The notes beneath the pieces are model-generated. The model saw nothing but the letters and a program-made list of their open reading frames with translations, ran no database searches and was not told the origin of the DNA. This document shows positions 1 through 9,314 of a stretch of 64,000 nucleotides of DNA, piece after piece. Numbering within the stretch: position 1 is the stretch's first letter; every line of letters starts with the position of its first letter. The position numbers and the translations under genes were made by a program. The stretch comes from Pseudomonadota bacterium (GTDB lineage: Bacteria; Desulfobacterota; Desulfobulbia; Desulfobulbales; Desulfocapsaceae): the NCBI GenBank assembly GCA_018820855.1, contig JAHJNL010000089.1, forward strand, positions 35,151 through 99,150, given 5' to 3'.

Positions 1-1461
1 TTGGACCGTTTGCTCAAAAAATTCTTTTCCGACAACCTCGACCACGGCCTTCCCGATCAGTTCTTCTCTCTTCCTGACATATGCCTTCAGATAAGAGTCA
101 TTCACCATCTGCAACACATAATTCTGCCCCACCAAAGAAACCATATCCGGTGTAGAAGAGACGATTCTTGTAATCTGCTGCAGATCAGCTTCAATACGCC
201 TCTGCTCCGTAACATCCTGAATTATGAGATAAAGAAAATTTCGTTTGTGAACAGTAATCGGGCCAATAAAAGCCTCCACATCCCGAATTTTCCCATCGGC
301 AAGCCTGTGGCGAAAAGAAAATTGTTTTTTGTCCTGTTCAACGGCAAGACCCATCTCAGCTTCAATCTCATGCTTGGCCAAAACATTCAGGTCTGTTACA
401 ACCATGTCCATCAACTCATCAACACTGTATCCATAAAACTGAGCTGCTGCCTGATTGGCCTCTTCGATCCGTCCCGTATCAGGATCGATAACCAGCATTA
501 TCATATGCTGATTATCGAAAATCGCCCGAAACATCTCTTCGCTCTCGCGAAGCTGTACTTCAATCCGTTTGAGATTGCTGACATCCATAGCAAAAAATGA
601 ACAACCTACAATCACCCCTTCCCGCCGAAGCGGATTGACGGTGGTTAACTGGTTTCGACCATCAATAGTTTTATATTCAAAGGTCAATGTCTGACCGCCT
701 ATACCTTTTTGGTAAATCTGTTCCCAAAAATCTCCCAGCTGAGGCGGAATCAGATCCTTTACCATCTGTCCTTTTTCCAAGGTAACGGAAAAGAACCTTT
801 TCATGTGTGCGGCAAAGGCCGGATTCCAATAGAGCAGACCTTTCTCTATATCGACTGCCCAGATAAATTCATTCACACTCTCCAGTACCGCTCGAAAATT
901 GCTTTCACTCTTTTTCAGCGCTCGGGAGAGATTCAAGACCTCTGTTGCGGTAGGGATTCCCTGACTATCGACAAAACTTTCAAAAAAGACCTTTCTGCCC
1001 TGATGGATATAAGAGGTGCTTGATTGCAAAACAGGAATCTTCTCTCCGGTGAATGTCAAGATGGAGGATTTTTGGAATCTTTCCTTTCTGTGTTCATCCG
1101 AAGAAGTGAGAAAGGTTCGACTGTTTTGTCCAATTATTTCTTTTTGTGGGAGACCAATTAACTTGGCGGCATAAAGGTTGACATCAAGGATTTGAAGCTC
1201 TTTGGCATCGGTTATTACTACTCCGACCGGTAAGATATCGAAAACAGTCTGCTGCAAATGCGAATTTGAAAAGATTCCGCCAGCAAGCTGTTCTTCCAGC
1301 TCTGCTATCTTTTTTCTACAAGTCTCGATTTCCATTGCCAGCTCCTGCCGGCTCAGTGTCTCTAGTGACTGCAAGATCTCTCCTTGTGGAATAGCAAGTC
1401 GACAAAAAATATTTTGCCCTGTCAAGGTCGCTATCCCGACAGGATCTTTTTCATTGAACAT
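1..1461 (-). CDS. Multi-PAS sensor protein, C-terminus beyond window
   Basis: Reading the minus strand from an ATG at 1461, the frame stays open for 487 codons to the window edge, so the C-terminal output domain is not visible. After a short N-terminal segment with a helical stretch (about residues 30-60) the protein consists of successive PAS-like domains, at about 65-170, 175-300, 300-420 and 420 onward. PAS-type signatures seen include FRAVLESVNEFIWAVD and FRAIFDNQHMIMLVIDP, and a PAC-like stretch ends in LIIQDVTEQRRIEADL. No membrane segment is seen, so it is probably a cytoplasmic sensor. The output (histidine kinase, GGDEF or other) cannot be told. Several plus-strand frames here are open but only mirror this gene. 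Confidence 0.85.
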   Translation of the reverse strand, partial: MFNEKDPVGIATLTGQNIFCRLAIPQGEILQSLETLSRQELAMEIETCRKKIAELEEQLAGGIFSNSHLQQTVFDILPVGVVITDAKELQILDVNLYAAKLIGLPQKEIIGQNSRTFLTSSDEHRKERFQKSSILTFTGEKIPVLQSSTSYIHQGRKVFFESFVDSQGIPTATEVLNLSRALKKSESNFRAVLESVNEFIWAVDIEKGLLYWNPAFAAHMKRFFSVTLEKGQMVKDLIPPQLGDFWEQIYQKGIGGQTLTFEYKTIDGRNQLTTVNPLRREGVIVGCSFFAMDVSNLKRIEVQLRESEEMFRAIFDNQHMIMLVIDPDTGRIEEANQAAAQFYGYSVDELMDMVVTDLNVLAKHEIEAEMGLAVEQDKKQFSFRHRLADGKIRDVEAFIGPITVHKRNFLYLIIQDVTEQRRIEADLQQITRIVSSTPDMVSLVGQNYVLQMVNDSYLKAYVRKREELIGKAVVEVVGKEFFEQTVQ

Positions 1462-1587
1462 AGGCCTAAAATGCCCTGAGTGTCAACTATAAGTAAAGGA
1501 AATCAATAACAGAGAGGAGGAACAGAGAACCACATTGCAAAAGATATTGGGGAAACCACAGGGAAGGAAAAAAAACTACAACACTAT

Positions 1588-1624
1588 CCGGCTACCGCCT
1601 CTATCTCAAAAAGACAGCAGCCGG
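1588..1624 (-). terminator. Possible terminator of the malic enzyme gene
   Basis: A CCGGCT/AGCCGG inverted repeat (1588-1593 with 1619-1624) lies just past the malic enzyme stop. On the minus strand it is followed, after 12 bases, by a run of eight T (1568-1575). The loop is long and the T run is distant, so this is a weak candidate. Confidence 0.3.
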
Positions 1625-1633
1625 ACAATACCG

Positions 1634-3370
1634 CTACATGGCAACAAGAGGTAGATATTCAGGTTCCCAGCGCATCTTACGTAGAAGCTCCCTCATTCTT
1701 GTCTCGTCTTTTTCATGTTGAAAAGTGGAAAAGACACAGGGGCGACTGACTCCGTTTTCCACAGCAGACATGGCCACAGCCAGAGCCACCTTGCCGCTCA
1801 CATCATTTAAAGAATGAACCGGTGGTACGAGGCAGCCTTTTTCCATTTCTGCCTTGGTAACACAGGCAGAAACCGCGTGGGCCGCTGCTGTAAAAAATTG
1901 CGGCAGCACTTCACGGGCGCCGGAGCCCAATACGCCCAGGCCAACCCCTGGGAAGACAAAAACATTATTACACTGACCTATCTGATAAGTGACTCCATCA
2001 TAGGTCACAGGCTCAAAAGGACTTCCTGTTGCCACCAGGGCCTTGCCATGTGTCCAGCGATAAATATCTTCAGGCAGGGCCTCAGTCATTTCCGTAGGAT
2101 TGGAGAGGGGCATGATTACCGGTCTTTCGGTATTCGCCGCGATGGCCTCTACCACGTCCTGAGTAAAACAACCGCCTTGACCGGAGGTTCCTATTAAAAC
2201 AGTGACACCAGCACGTTTCACAGCTTCAAGCAGGCATAAATTTTTGGGATCCTGGAGCCAGGGAAAGTCGTTTCTATCCTTGGCAAATTTCATTTTATAT
2301 TGCTCTATATCCCGGTCACTGGTCACAACTCCTCGGGAATCCAGGGTGAAGATTCGATCCTTGGCCTGTTTCTCGGTAAGCCCCTGCTCCATCAAAGCCA
2401 CGCCGATCTGTTCGGCAATGCCGACACCGCCGGCACCTGCACCATGAACAAGAAAAACCTGATCTTCCAGCTTTTCTAATTTGATCCGCATGGCAGTGAG
2501 AATTCCAGCCAGGGTGATAGCGCCGGTTCCCTGAATGTCGTCGTTAAAGGAGATCAGATCGTGAAGATAGGTATCACGAATAGCAAAGGCATTCTGCTTG
2601 GAAAAATCCTCCCACTGGCAGAGGGCATTAGGAAAAACATTTCTGAATGCACAGGCGAAGCGTCGAAGAAATTCAAGATACTCATCACCTGTCAGACGAT
2701 GATGACGCCAGCCCAGGTAATCGTTGTCCGCCAACAAGGCTTCATTATTGGTTCCCACATCCAGAGAAATAGGCAGACAATGCCAGGGGGCAACCCCTGC
2801 CCCTTGCGTATAGAGCATGAGCTTACCAAGACAGATGGCTATCCCGCCTGCGCCCTGATCGCCGATACCGAGTATCCCCTGATTGTCAGTGACTACAGCC
2901 ACTCTGATATCTCTGTGAATAAAGCGGCGCAGGATATCCTCGGCCTGATCGATATTGCCCGGGTAAAAATGAAGTCCGTTGGCCTGACGAAACATGGATG
3001 AATACTGCTGAACGGCAAGGCCAACGGTAGGGGTATAGATAATACCCATCAGTTTCTCGATATCACTTTTGATCAGGGCATGGGCAAGTGTTACATTCCG
3101 GTCAAAAAGTGAACGTATATATATAAATTTCTCTATGGGCTTTTCTTTGCTGTTTATTTTAATTTTTGAATTTTCAATTTGATGCTCTATACTGCGGACA
3201 GCAGGCGGCAGACAAGCTTCAAGTCCCATTCGCTTCCTTTCTGCCAAAGTAAAAGCCGTACCTTTATTTACAAAACTGATATTATTAATCGTTGCCCCAC
3301 TGGAATAGACCAGAATCTCTCTGGTATTTCCATATTCGTCGTACTTAAACCCGTATTGATTCTCTGACAT
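1634..3370 (-). CDS. sfcA: NAD-dependent malic enzyme (malate dehydrogenase, oxaloacetate-decarboxylating)
   Basis: Decarboxylates L-malate to pyruvate and CO2 with reduction of NAD(P). It is a 578-residue long-form malic enzyme, the usual length for the SfcA/MaeA class. Visible signatures are the substrate-domain block YTPTVGLAVQQYS, VVTDNQGILGIGDQGAGG, the metal/substrate block FNDDIQGTGA, the Rossmann motif HGAGAGGVGIAEQIG and SNPTE. The frame extends upstream to 3556, but the start at 3370 is preferred: it has a strong ribosome site (AGGAGAGGG just upstream), the family normally begins near here, and the longer form would run through the divergent gene. It is transcribed divergently from the radical SAM gene at 3444. 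With Mdh (25327) it links malate to pyruvate and oxaloacetate. Confidence 0.95.
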   Translation of the reverse strand: MSENQYGFKYDEYGNTREILVYSSGATINNISFVNKGTAFTLAERKRMGLEACLPPAVRSIEHQIENSKIKINSKEKPIEKFIYIRSLFDRNVTLAHALIKSDIEKLMGIIYTPTVGLAVQQYSSMFRQANGLHFYPGNIDQAEDILRRFIHRDIRVAVVTDNQGILGIGDQGAGGIAICLGKLMLYTQGAGVAPWHCLPISLDVGTNNEALLADNDYLGWRHHRLTGDEYLEFLRRFACAFRNVFPNALCQWEDFSKQNAFAIRDTYLHDLISFNDDIQGTGAITLAGILTAMRIKLEKLEDQVFLVHGAGAGGVGIAEQIGVALMEQGLTEKQAKDRIFTLDSRGVVTSDRDIEQYKMKFAKDRNDFPWLQDPKNLCLLEAVKRAGVTVLIGTSGQGGCFTQDVVEAIAANTERPVIMPLSNPTEMTEALPEDIYRWTHGKALVATGSPFEPVTYDGVTYQIGQCNNVFVFPGVGLGVLGSGAREVLPQFFTAAAHAVSACVTKAEMEKGCLVPPVHSLNDVSGKVALAVAMSAVENGVSRPCVFSTFQHEKDETRMRELLRKMRWEPEYLPLVAM

Positions 3371-3407
3371 TCCCTCTCCTCGGCTTTTTTGCCTGTGCAT
3401 TGGGAAA

Positions 3408-3436
3408 TTGACTTTTGCCCTGCTATCCTCCATAAT
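3408..3436 (+). promoter_or_regulatory. Sigma70-like promoter directly in front of the KamA-like gene
   Basis: TTGACT (3408-3413), a 17-base spacer and CATAAT (3431-3436) form a good sigma70-type match in the divergent spacer. Transcription would start near 3443, so the upstream candidate start at 3435 overlaps the -10 box and the ATG at 3444 would be at or next to the 5' end of the message. Prediction from sequence only. Confidence 0.4.
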
Positions 3437-3443
3437 GCGCCCC

Positions 3444-4493
3444 ATGACACATTGGAAAAAAATACTGCAGGAATCCGTAACCACCCCCGAAGAGCTTGCC
3501 CGTCGGTTTAATGTTGATTGTAGCGCATTAGAAGATGTAATAGCAACCTTTCCCATGCGGATTAACTCTTATTATTTAGGTCTCATAAAAACTGTGGGTG
3601 ACCCCATCTGGAATCAGGCTGTTCCCGACCGGGAAGAACTCCACGATTCCGTGTGTATGGCTGATCCGCTTGCCGAAGAAGACCTCAGTCCTGTTGCAAA
3701 TCTGGTACACAAATATCCGGATAGGGTTCTCTTTCTTGTTGCCAACGAATGTGCCATGTATTGCAGATTTTGCACCAGAAAGAGGAAAGTCGGTACTTCC
3801 AGGATGCTGATCACCGAAGACACCATTCAAGCTGGTATTGACTATATCCGTAATAACAGGCAGATCCGGGAAGTCTTGATCTCAGGAGGCGACCCCTTGC
3901 TGCTTTCGGACGAAAAGCTGGATTCTATCCTCAGTCGCCTCCATTCCATTCCGACACTTGAGGTGATCAGAATCGGTACTCGCATTCCCTGTACCTTACC
4001 CATGCGCATTACCAAAGAGCTTACAGCCATACTCAAAAAATACCACCCTCTCTATATCAACACCCATTTCAATCATCCCAGCGAACTCACCCCAGAGGCA
4101 ACAAAGGCCTGCACCCTTCTTGCCGATGCAGGAATCCCCTTGGGCTGCCAGACCGTTCTCCTGAAAGGGGTGAATGATGATCCTGAAACCCTTTCCGCCC
4201 TGTTTCTCGGACTCCTGCGCCTCCGGGTGAAACCCTACTATCTCTTTCAGGCAGATTTGACCAAGGGAACCAATCATTTTCGTACCCACACCACAACTGG
4301 TATTGCCCTTATGCGCAAGCTTATCGGCACTATCTCCGGTATGGCCGTTCCCACCTACGCCCTGGACGCCCCGGAAGGCCGAGGTAAAATCCCTCTTACA
4401 CCTGATTATATCGTGAGTAACGGGGAAACACTGGTGTTTCATAATTATCTTGGAAAACTCTGCACCTATCCGGAACAAGGCGATCCTCTTTAA
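3444..4493 (+). CDS. KamA/EpmB-family radical SAM aminomutase
   Basis: Radical SAM, PLP-dependent enzyme of the lysine 2,3-aminomutase family, about 349 residues. The cluster motif CxxxCxxC is present in ECAMYCRFCTRKRKVG, followed by the SAM-binding SGGDPLLL. Near the C-terminus ALDAPEGRGKIPL matches the region where the family places the PLP-binding lysine. At this length it is closer to EpmB (which isomerises lysine for EF-P modification) than to the longer catabolic KamA enzymes. No EF-P, EpmA or lysine-fermentation gene is adjacent, so the substrate is open. The start is uncertain: in-frame ATGs exist at 3435 and 3444 and neither has a good ribosome site. The likely promoter favours 3444. 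Confidence 0.88.
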   Translation: MTHWKKILQESVTTPEELARRFNVDCSALEDVIATFPMRINSYYLGLIKTVGDPIWNQAVPDREELHDSVCMADPLAEEDLSPVANLVHKYPDRVLFLVANECAMYCRFCTRKRKVGTSRMLITEDTIQAGIDYIRNNRQIREVLISGGDPLLLSDEKLDSILSRLHSIPTLEVIRIGTRIPCTLPMRITKELTAILKKYHPLYINTHFNHPSELTPEATKACTLLADAGIPLGCQTVLLKGVNDDPETLSALFLGLLRLRVKPYYLFQADLTKGTNHFRTHTTTGIALMRKLIGTISGMAVPTYALDAPEGRGKIPLTPDYIVSNGETLVFHNYLGKLCTYPEQGDPL

Positions 4494-4595
4494 TTTTTTC
4501 TCTAAAGTATCCGCCATTCCCTTGATCTTCACCATTGAAAAAAGATATACTTCATCAATATCTCATACTTCATTCATCCAACCATAAGTGAGCTT

Positions 4596-6146
4596 ATGAA
4601 CCAGGAACAAACCCTTGCTGCAGTACTCCACTCCGATGAATTGCCCACCCTGCCCACGGTTGCCTCAGAGATTATCACCCTGACGGCTCGCGAGGACACC
4701 ACTCTCACCGATATTGGTGACCTTGTATCGAAAGATACAGCTCTTTCTGCAAAAATCCTTAAAGTCTCGAACTCTGCTTTTTACAGCTTCCCCCAGCAGA
4801 TCAGCTCGATAAATCAGGCTGTTTCCATCCTCGGCATCAATGCGGTCAGGAGCCTGGTGCTCTCCTTCTCCTTTCTCTCCATCAAAGCGGGGAAAAAAAG
4901 GGGCCACTTTAATTTTGAAACTTTCTGGAAACATTCTCTTGCCGGGGCAGTGGCATCAAAGCTCATTCTCGGACAGGTAAAGGGAGCCGATACCGAAGAG
5001 GTTTTTGTCTGCGGACTCCTTCAGAACCTCGGAGAACTGATCCTGGCCCGAACCTTTGCCGAAGAATACGAAGAGGTGTTAAAAAAGGTTGAAGATGGAC
5101 AGTATGACCATCTCAACGCAGAAGAAGAGGTATTCGGCACATTTCATTCTACCATCGGTTATGAGGTTGCCAAGAACTGGGGGTTCCCGGAAGTCCTTCT
5201 TCTGCCAATACTTTACCACCACGAGCCAACGCTATACAAAGGAGGTAACCCGAAGATAGATGCCACCACAAAAGCTCTCTATCTCTCAGATCTTCTGATC
5301 AACATCCTCTACTCCAATAAACCCGAAGAGTTTCATAAACGTTTCAACAAGGAGGCGAAAACCCTCCTTGGCCTGAAGAATAAGGATCTGGAGTATATCC
5401 TCAACGAAGTACATACTCAGGTAGATCAAGCAGGTGAATACTTTGGACTGCGAATCAAAAACACCAAGTCCATCCAGGAAATTCTTCAGGAGGCCAACAT
5501 CCGTCTCAGCTTGATGAATCTCGACTTTGACCAGATGAATCAAGAACTCATCAGGGCAAAAGTCAAACTGGAAAATCTCACCAAGGAACTGGAGGCAAAA
5601 AACAAGATTTTAGCCAACCTGGCAAACATGGACGGGCTCACCGAAATCTACAATCATCGCTATTTTCAAATTACTCTCGAAAATGAGATAGACCGTTGCA
5701 TACGTAACGCATCTCAACTCTCTCTCCTTTTGATAGACATTGATCATTTCAAAAACTTCAATGACACCTATGGCCATCAGGTCGGAGATTTCATTCTCAA
5801 GGAATTCAGCAGGATACTCAAGGAAAATATCCGCAAATATGACACCCTCGCCAGGTACGGCGGAGAAGAATTCACAGTCATCCTTCCAGACACCAATGCG
5901 GAAGAGGCATCAGCCGTTGCAGAAAAACTAAGGGAGGCTATAGACAATACGACTTTTAGTGATAGCAGAGATGAATATCACATCACTGCCAGTTTTGGTG
6001 TTTCCTCAGCACGGCCTGCGACCATTGATAATTTTGAGAAGAGTAATTTCATAAGTCAGGCAGATGCCGCACTTTATGAAGCCAAAGAGGGAGGAAGAAA
6101 TCAAGTGGTCACCTATGCAGCAAAAAAGAGATGGTACAAATTCTGA
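4596..6146 (+). CDS. HDOD-GGDEF protein (probable diguanylate cyclase)
   Basis: A 516-residue cytoplasmic regulator. Residues 1-280 form an HDOD domain (start LPTLPTVASEIITL; hydrophobic core DTALSAKILKVSNSAFY). The HD position reads GLLQNLGEL, so the phosphohydrolase residues are lost, as is usual for HDOD. A coiled coil covers about 300-345, followed by a GGDEF domain with an intact RYGGEEF motif (GGEEF at 422-426), so c-di-GMP synthesis is expected. No RxxD inhibitory site is seen at the usual place (RKYDTLARYGGEEF does carry RKYD, so weak product inhibition is possible). The gene stands alone, about 100 bases after the KamA-like gene on the same strand. The ribosome site is weak. Confidence 0.93.
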   Translation: MNQEQTLAAVLHSDELPTLPTVASEIITLTAREDTTLTDIGDLVSKDTALSAKILKVSNSAFYSFPQQISSINQAVSILGINAVRSLVLSFSFLSIKAGKKRGHFNFETFWKHSLAGAVASKLILGQVKGADTEEVFVCGLLQNLGELILARTFAEEYEEVLKKVEDGQYDHLNAEEEVFGTFHSTIGYEVAKNWGFPEVLLLPILYHHEPTLYKGGNPKIDATTKALYLSDLLINILYSNKPEEFHKRFNKEAKTLLGLKNKDLEYILNEVHTQVDQAGEYFGLRIKNTKSIQEILQEANIRLSLMNLDFDQMNQELIRAKVKLENLTKELEAKNKILANLANMDGLTEIYNHRYFQITLENEIDRCIRNASQLSLLLIDIDHFKNFNDTYGHQVGDFILKEFSRILKENIRKYDTLARYGGEEFTVILPDTNAEEASAVAEKLREAIDNTTFSDSRDEYHITASFGVSSARPATIDNFEKSNFISQADAALYEAKEGGRNQVVTYAAKKRWYKF

Positions 6147-6313
6147 TACTATCGGTCATGGGATTGTCTTTTTCTGCTGAGATATTGGCCCCAGTCTGGT
6201 ACAATAAACATTCAAAAGGAATCCACTCAATAGCCACTCATCACATCCGGCTATGACATTTTGTCTCCTTACCCTATGGATGTGATTGTTTTTTCGTAAC
6301 AAACAGAGACATT

Positions 6314-6994
6314 ATGACCGAGATCACCTTCAACTACTGTTTTGATTTTCCCGACAACAGTAAAAAACGTTTTTTAATCCAGCTGGATCCCATAACCCTT
6401 GAGTACAAATCCTCCTCGAACACACCCCCGGACTGGGCACTTCTCGGAATCGCCCGCTGCCAGTGCTGTAAACTAGATCTTTCCCAACATGATTATTGCC
6501 CCATAGCAGCCAATATCTCTGAACTTGTTATTGGATTCAAAGACACCGCCTCCCATAGTTCATGCCTTGTTTCCTGTATCTCTTCTGCCAGAACCTGCAG
6601 TAAAGACACCACGGTCCAGGAAGGACTGGCCTCAATCATGGGAATCATCATGGCCACCTCCGGCTGTCCCAGCATGTCCATCCTCAAACCAATGGCCTGC
6701 TTTCACCTGCCTTTTGCCACAGTTGAGGAGTCCATGTTCCGATCAGTATCGGCCTACCTCCTTCGCCAATATTTCTCTCACAAAAAAGGAGATAACTGCG
6801 ATTTTTTCATGCACCGCATCCAGGAGCATTACGATGAGGTTCAGCAGGTAAATGAAGGAATCCTGAAACGGATCAACATGACCTCGGAAATGGATGCCGA
6901 CAAAAATGCCATCATCACCCTCAACTCCCTGGCCCAGATTCTGGTCATGGAGGTTGACGAAGACCTGGATTCATTCAAACGATTGTTTTCCTGA
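6314..6994 (+). CDS. Uncharacterised cysteine-containing protein
   Basis: A 226-residue soluble protein of no family I can name with certainty. The N-terminal 50 residues look like a small beta-rich module (FNYCFDFPDNSKKRFLIQLD). A cysteine cluster CQCCKL with a later C and H (QHDYCPI) around 48-62 could bind metal. Further cysteines sit in the middle (SCLVSCISSARTCS; TSGCPSM). The C-terminal third is helical and acidic. No signal peptide or membrane segment is seen. The reading frame has a clean ATG and codon use like its neighbours. It lies alone between the HDOD-GGDEF gene and the TonB receptor operon. Confidence 0.7.
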   Translation: MTEITFNYCFDFPDNSKKRFLIQLDPITLEYKSSSNTPPDWALLGIARCQCCKLDLSQHDYCPIAANISELVIGFKDTASHSSCLVSCISSARTCSKDTTVQEGLASIMGIIMATSGCPSMSILKPMACFHLPFATVEESMFRSVSAYLLRQYFSHKKGDNCDFFMHRIQEHYDEVQQVNEGILKRINMTSEMDADKNAIITLNSLAQILVMEVDEDLDSFKRLFS

Positions 6995-7289
6995 AAAGAA
7001 TCAGGACATTTCTCCGCGTCACCTTAGCCCCCGCCCCTCCCTTTAAGGCAAGTCATCCTCTTTTCTCAAAAAGAAGAACAGCTGCGGATGATACCTCAGC
7101 TCCCCCTGTGCCTGTCGCTTGTCTTCAAAAAAGAATAATATTACTTGCAATATAGCATGGAAAAACCATACCCTCTATAAAAGGATTTACCCATACTGTT
7201 TCGCGAGGCTGGCATTATTACTGTTTGCTTCCTGACATCGAACTATATCATTATTCGATTTGCCGACAGCAACCCTCGTGGAGATAAAG

Positions 7290-9299
7290 ATGAGTCAAAC
7301 GATGCAACAACTCACGAGAGCGATATTTTTGTCCCTTATTGCATTTGCAGCGCCCACCAGTCTTTGGGCTGCCGCTGAGGAGATGCTGGACCTTGAACTC
7401 TCTGAATTGATGCAGATTCAGTTCACTTCAGCCGGACGCAAGACACAGAACCTTAGCGATGTAGCAGCTGCCGTCTATGTAATTGACCAGGAAGCTATCC
7501 ATAACTCCGGAGTCACATCCATTCCCGAGGCATTGCGGATGGTTCCAGGTCTGCAAGTTTCACGAATCAGTTCCAACAAATGGGCAATAACCTCCCGAGG
7601 ATTCAACGGAACCGTCTCGAATAAACTGCTGGTACAGATTGATGGGCGCAGCATTTATACCCCTTCGTACTCAGGGGTTTACTGGGATGTTCAACATGTC
7701 ATGCTGGAAGATGTAGATCGGATTGAAGTAATCCGCGGCCCTGGAGCCACTCTTTGGGGTGCCAATGCCGTCAATGGCATCATCAATGTCATCACCAAAC
7801 AATCCTCTGACACTCAAGGCGGACTTCTCAGCGTCGCCACCGGCAATCACGAAAATGGTATCGCCTCATTTCGTTACGGTGCGCAGTTTAATAAAAACAC
7901 TTACGGTCGCTTCTACCTCAATCGACACGATCAGGATTCTTATCAGCTTTTGGAAAATCAAGCTGATGCTCATGATGACTCACAGATGTCCAGCGGCGGC
8001 TTCCGCCTGGATGGTGACGTCGGACTGAAGAACAACTGGACATTGCAAGGCGATCTGTATCAAGGTGACGGCAGTCAATTCATTTATCCCTACTGGACTG
8101 CTGACTCGCCATTCCCTTTAACCGTTGATGATCAGATAGATGCAGAGGGTTACAACCTGCTGGGTCGCTGGCAGCATAAGTATTCCGAAACTAACTCATT
8201 GACATTTCAGGCCTATTTCGACAACACCGATCGGCAAGAGCTCTATCTGGGCCAGACGCACGACACCGTCGATCTCGATTTCCAGCATCGTTTTCAATGG
8301 ACAGATCAACACGATCTCATCTGGGGGGTAGGGTATCGAAATATTTCAGACGAATTCAATAATAGTTACATGGTTGCACTGGTACCGGATCAACAAACAA
8401 GTGAACTGTTCAGCGGTTTTTTCCAGGACGAAATCAAACTGATCAAAGATAAACTCAGTCTAACACTGGGTACAAAACTTGAACACAATCAGTACACGGG
8501 TATCGAAGTCCAACCAAGCGCCCACTTACTCTTGAAAGTGAATACAGACAACAAAATATGGACCTCGGTTTCCAGAGCTGTACGCACTCCGTCACGGGTA
8601 GAAGATACCGGTCGAATCGCCACTGCCCAGCTGCCCACCCCTCCATTTTCACACGTTTTTCTCTATGGCCATTCGGAAATGGTGTCAGAAGAAGTCATTG
8701 CCTATGAAGCCGGGTACCGTTACTCGCAAAACAATAATTTTTCTGTAGACCTGGCCCTATTCTACAATGATTATGAAAAATTACTTGATTTCAAATTAGT
8801 AGATCCAACAACCATACTGTTCACAAACGATATGGAAGGAAGGAGTTATGGCCTGGAAATAAGCAGTCAATGGCGACCATTATCCTGGCTGACAGCCGAA
8901 TTAACTTACAGTTACATCGAGCTAATCATGGATCTCCTGGACAAAGAGAATACCAGTTTTTCACTCAGTGATCAGATTGCTGAAGAATCAAGTCCGCAAC
9001 ATCAGCTATCGTTACGCTCATCAATTGATCTGAGTGAAACGATTCGTTTAAACATATGGTGTCGCTACATCGACAAACTTAACATTTCCAGTCAATCCGC
9101 CTACTATGCACGTATTCAAATTGAGGAGTATGTCGCGCTGGATATCAATATCATCTGGAACCCCACACAAAATCTGGAATTAATGTTGGCCGGGCAAAAT
9201 CTGCTGGATCCTGATCATCTGGAATTTATCAGTGAATATTTTGTCCCAGCAACTGAAATTGGACAAAGTGTGTATGCCAAACTGACCTGGAAATTTTAA
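7290..9299 (+). CDS. TonB-dependent outer-membrane receptor
   Basis: Outer-membrane beta-barrel receptor, 669 residues from the chosen ATG at 7290. That start has GGAGATAAAG as ribosome site and directly precedes a signal peptide (hydrophobic AIFLSLIAFAAP, cleavage near LWA-AAEE). A frame extension to 7260 lacks these features. The plug domain is clear: YVIDQEAIHNSGVTSIPEAL, then RGFNGTVSNKLLVQIDGRS and VIRGPGATLWGANAVNGIINVIT. The barrel runs to a C-terminal aromatic residue (LTWKF), typical of barrel proteins. It is the first gene of an operon with a YfiR-like protein, a hybrid kinase and a GGDEF-EAL regulator. No transport partner (TonB/ExbBD, periplasmic binding protein) is nearby, so a signalling role is likely. 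The substrate is unknown. Confidence 0.93.
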   Translation: MSQTMQQLTRAIFLSLIAFAAPTSLWAAAEEMLDLELSELMQIQFTSAGRKTQNLSDVAAAVYVIDQEAIHNSGVTSIPEALRMVPGLQVSRISSNKWAITSRGFNGTVSNKLLVQIDGRSIYTPSYSGVYWDVQHVMLEDVDRIEVIRGPGATLWGANAVNGIINVITKQSSDTQGGLLSVATGNHENGIASFRYGAQFNKNTYGRFYLNRHDQDSYQLLENQADAHDDSQMSSGGFRLDGDVGLKNNWTLQGDLYQGDGSQFIYPYWTADSPFPLTVDDQIDAEGYNLLGRWQHKYSETNSLTFQAYFDNTDRQELYLGQTHDTVDLDFQHRFQWTDQHDLIWGVGYRNISDEFNNSYMVALVPDQQTSELFSGFFQDEIKLIKDKLSLTLGTKLEHNQYTGIEVQPSAHLLLKVNTDNKIWTSVSRAVRTPSRVEDTGRIATAQLPTPPFSHVFLYGHSEMVSEEVIAYEAGYRYSQNNNFSVDLALFYNDYEKLLDFKLVDPTTILFTNDMEGRSYGLEISSQWRPLSWLTAELTYSYIELIMDLLDKENTSFSLSDQIAEESSPQHQLSLRSSIDLSETIRLNIWCRYIDKLNISSQSAYYARIQIEEYVALDINIIWNPTQNLELMLAGQNLLDPDHLEFISEYFVPATEIGQSVYAKLTWKF

Positions 9300-9314
9300 A
9301 GGAAAATTTAATCA

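Noticed and set aside
1..1492. Plus-strand open frames in the first 1.5 kb
   Set aside because: They mirror a minus-strand PAS-domain protein whose frame is open from 1461 to the edge.
3371..3556. Upstream extension of the malic enzyme frame
   Set aside because: It would overlap the divergent radical SAM gene by more than 100 bases, and a strong ribosome site supports 3370.
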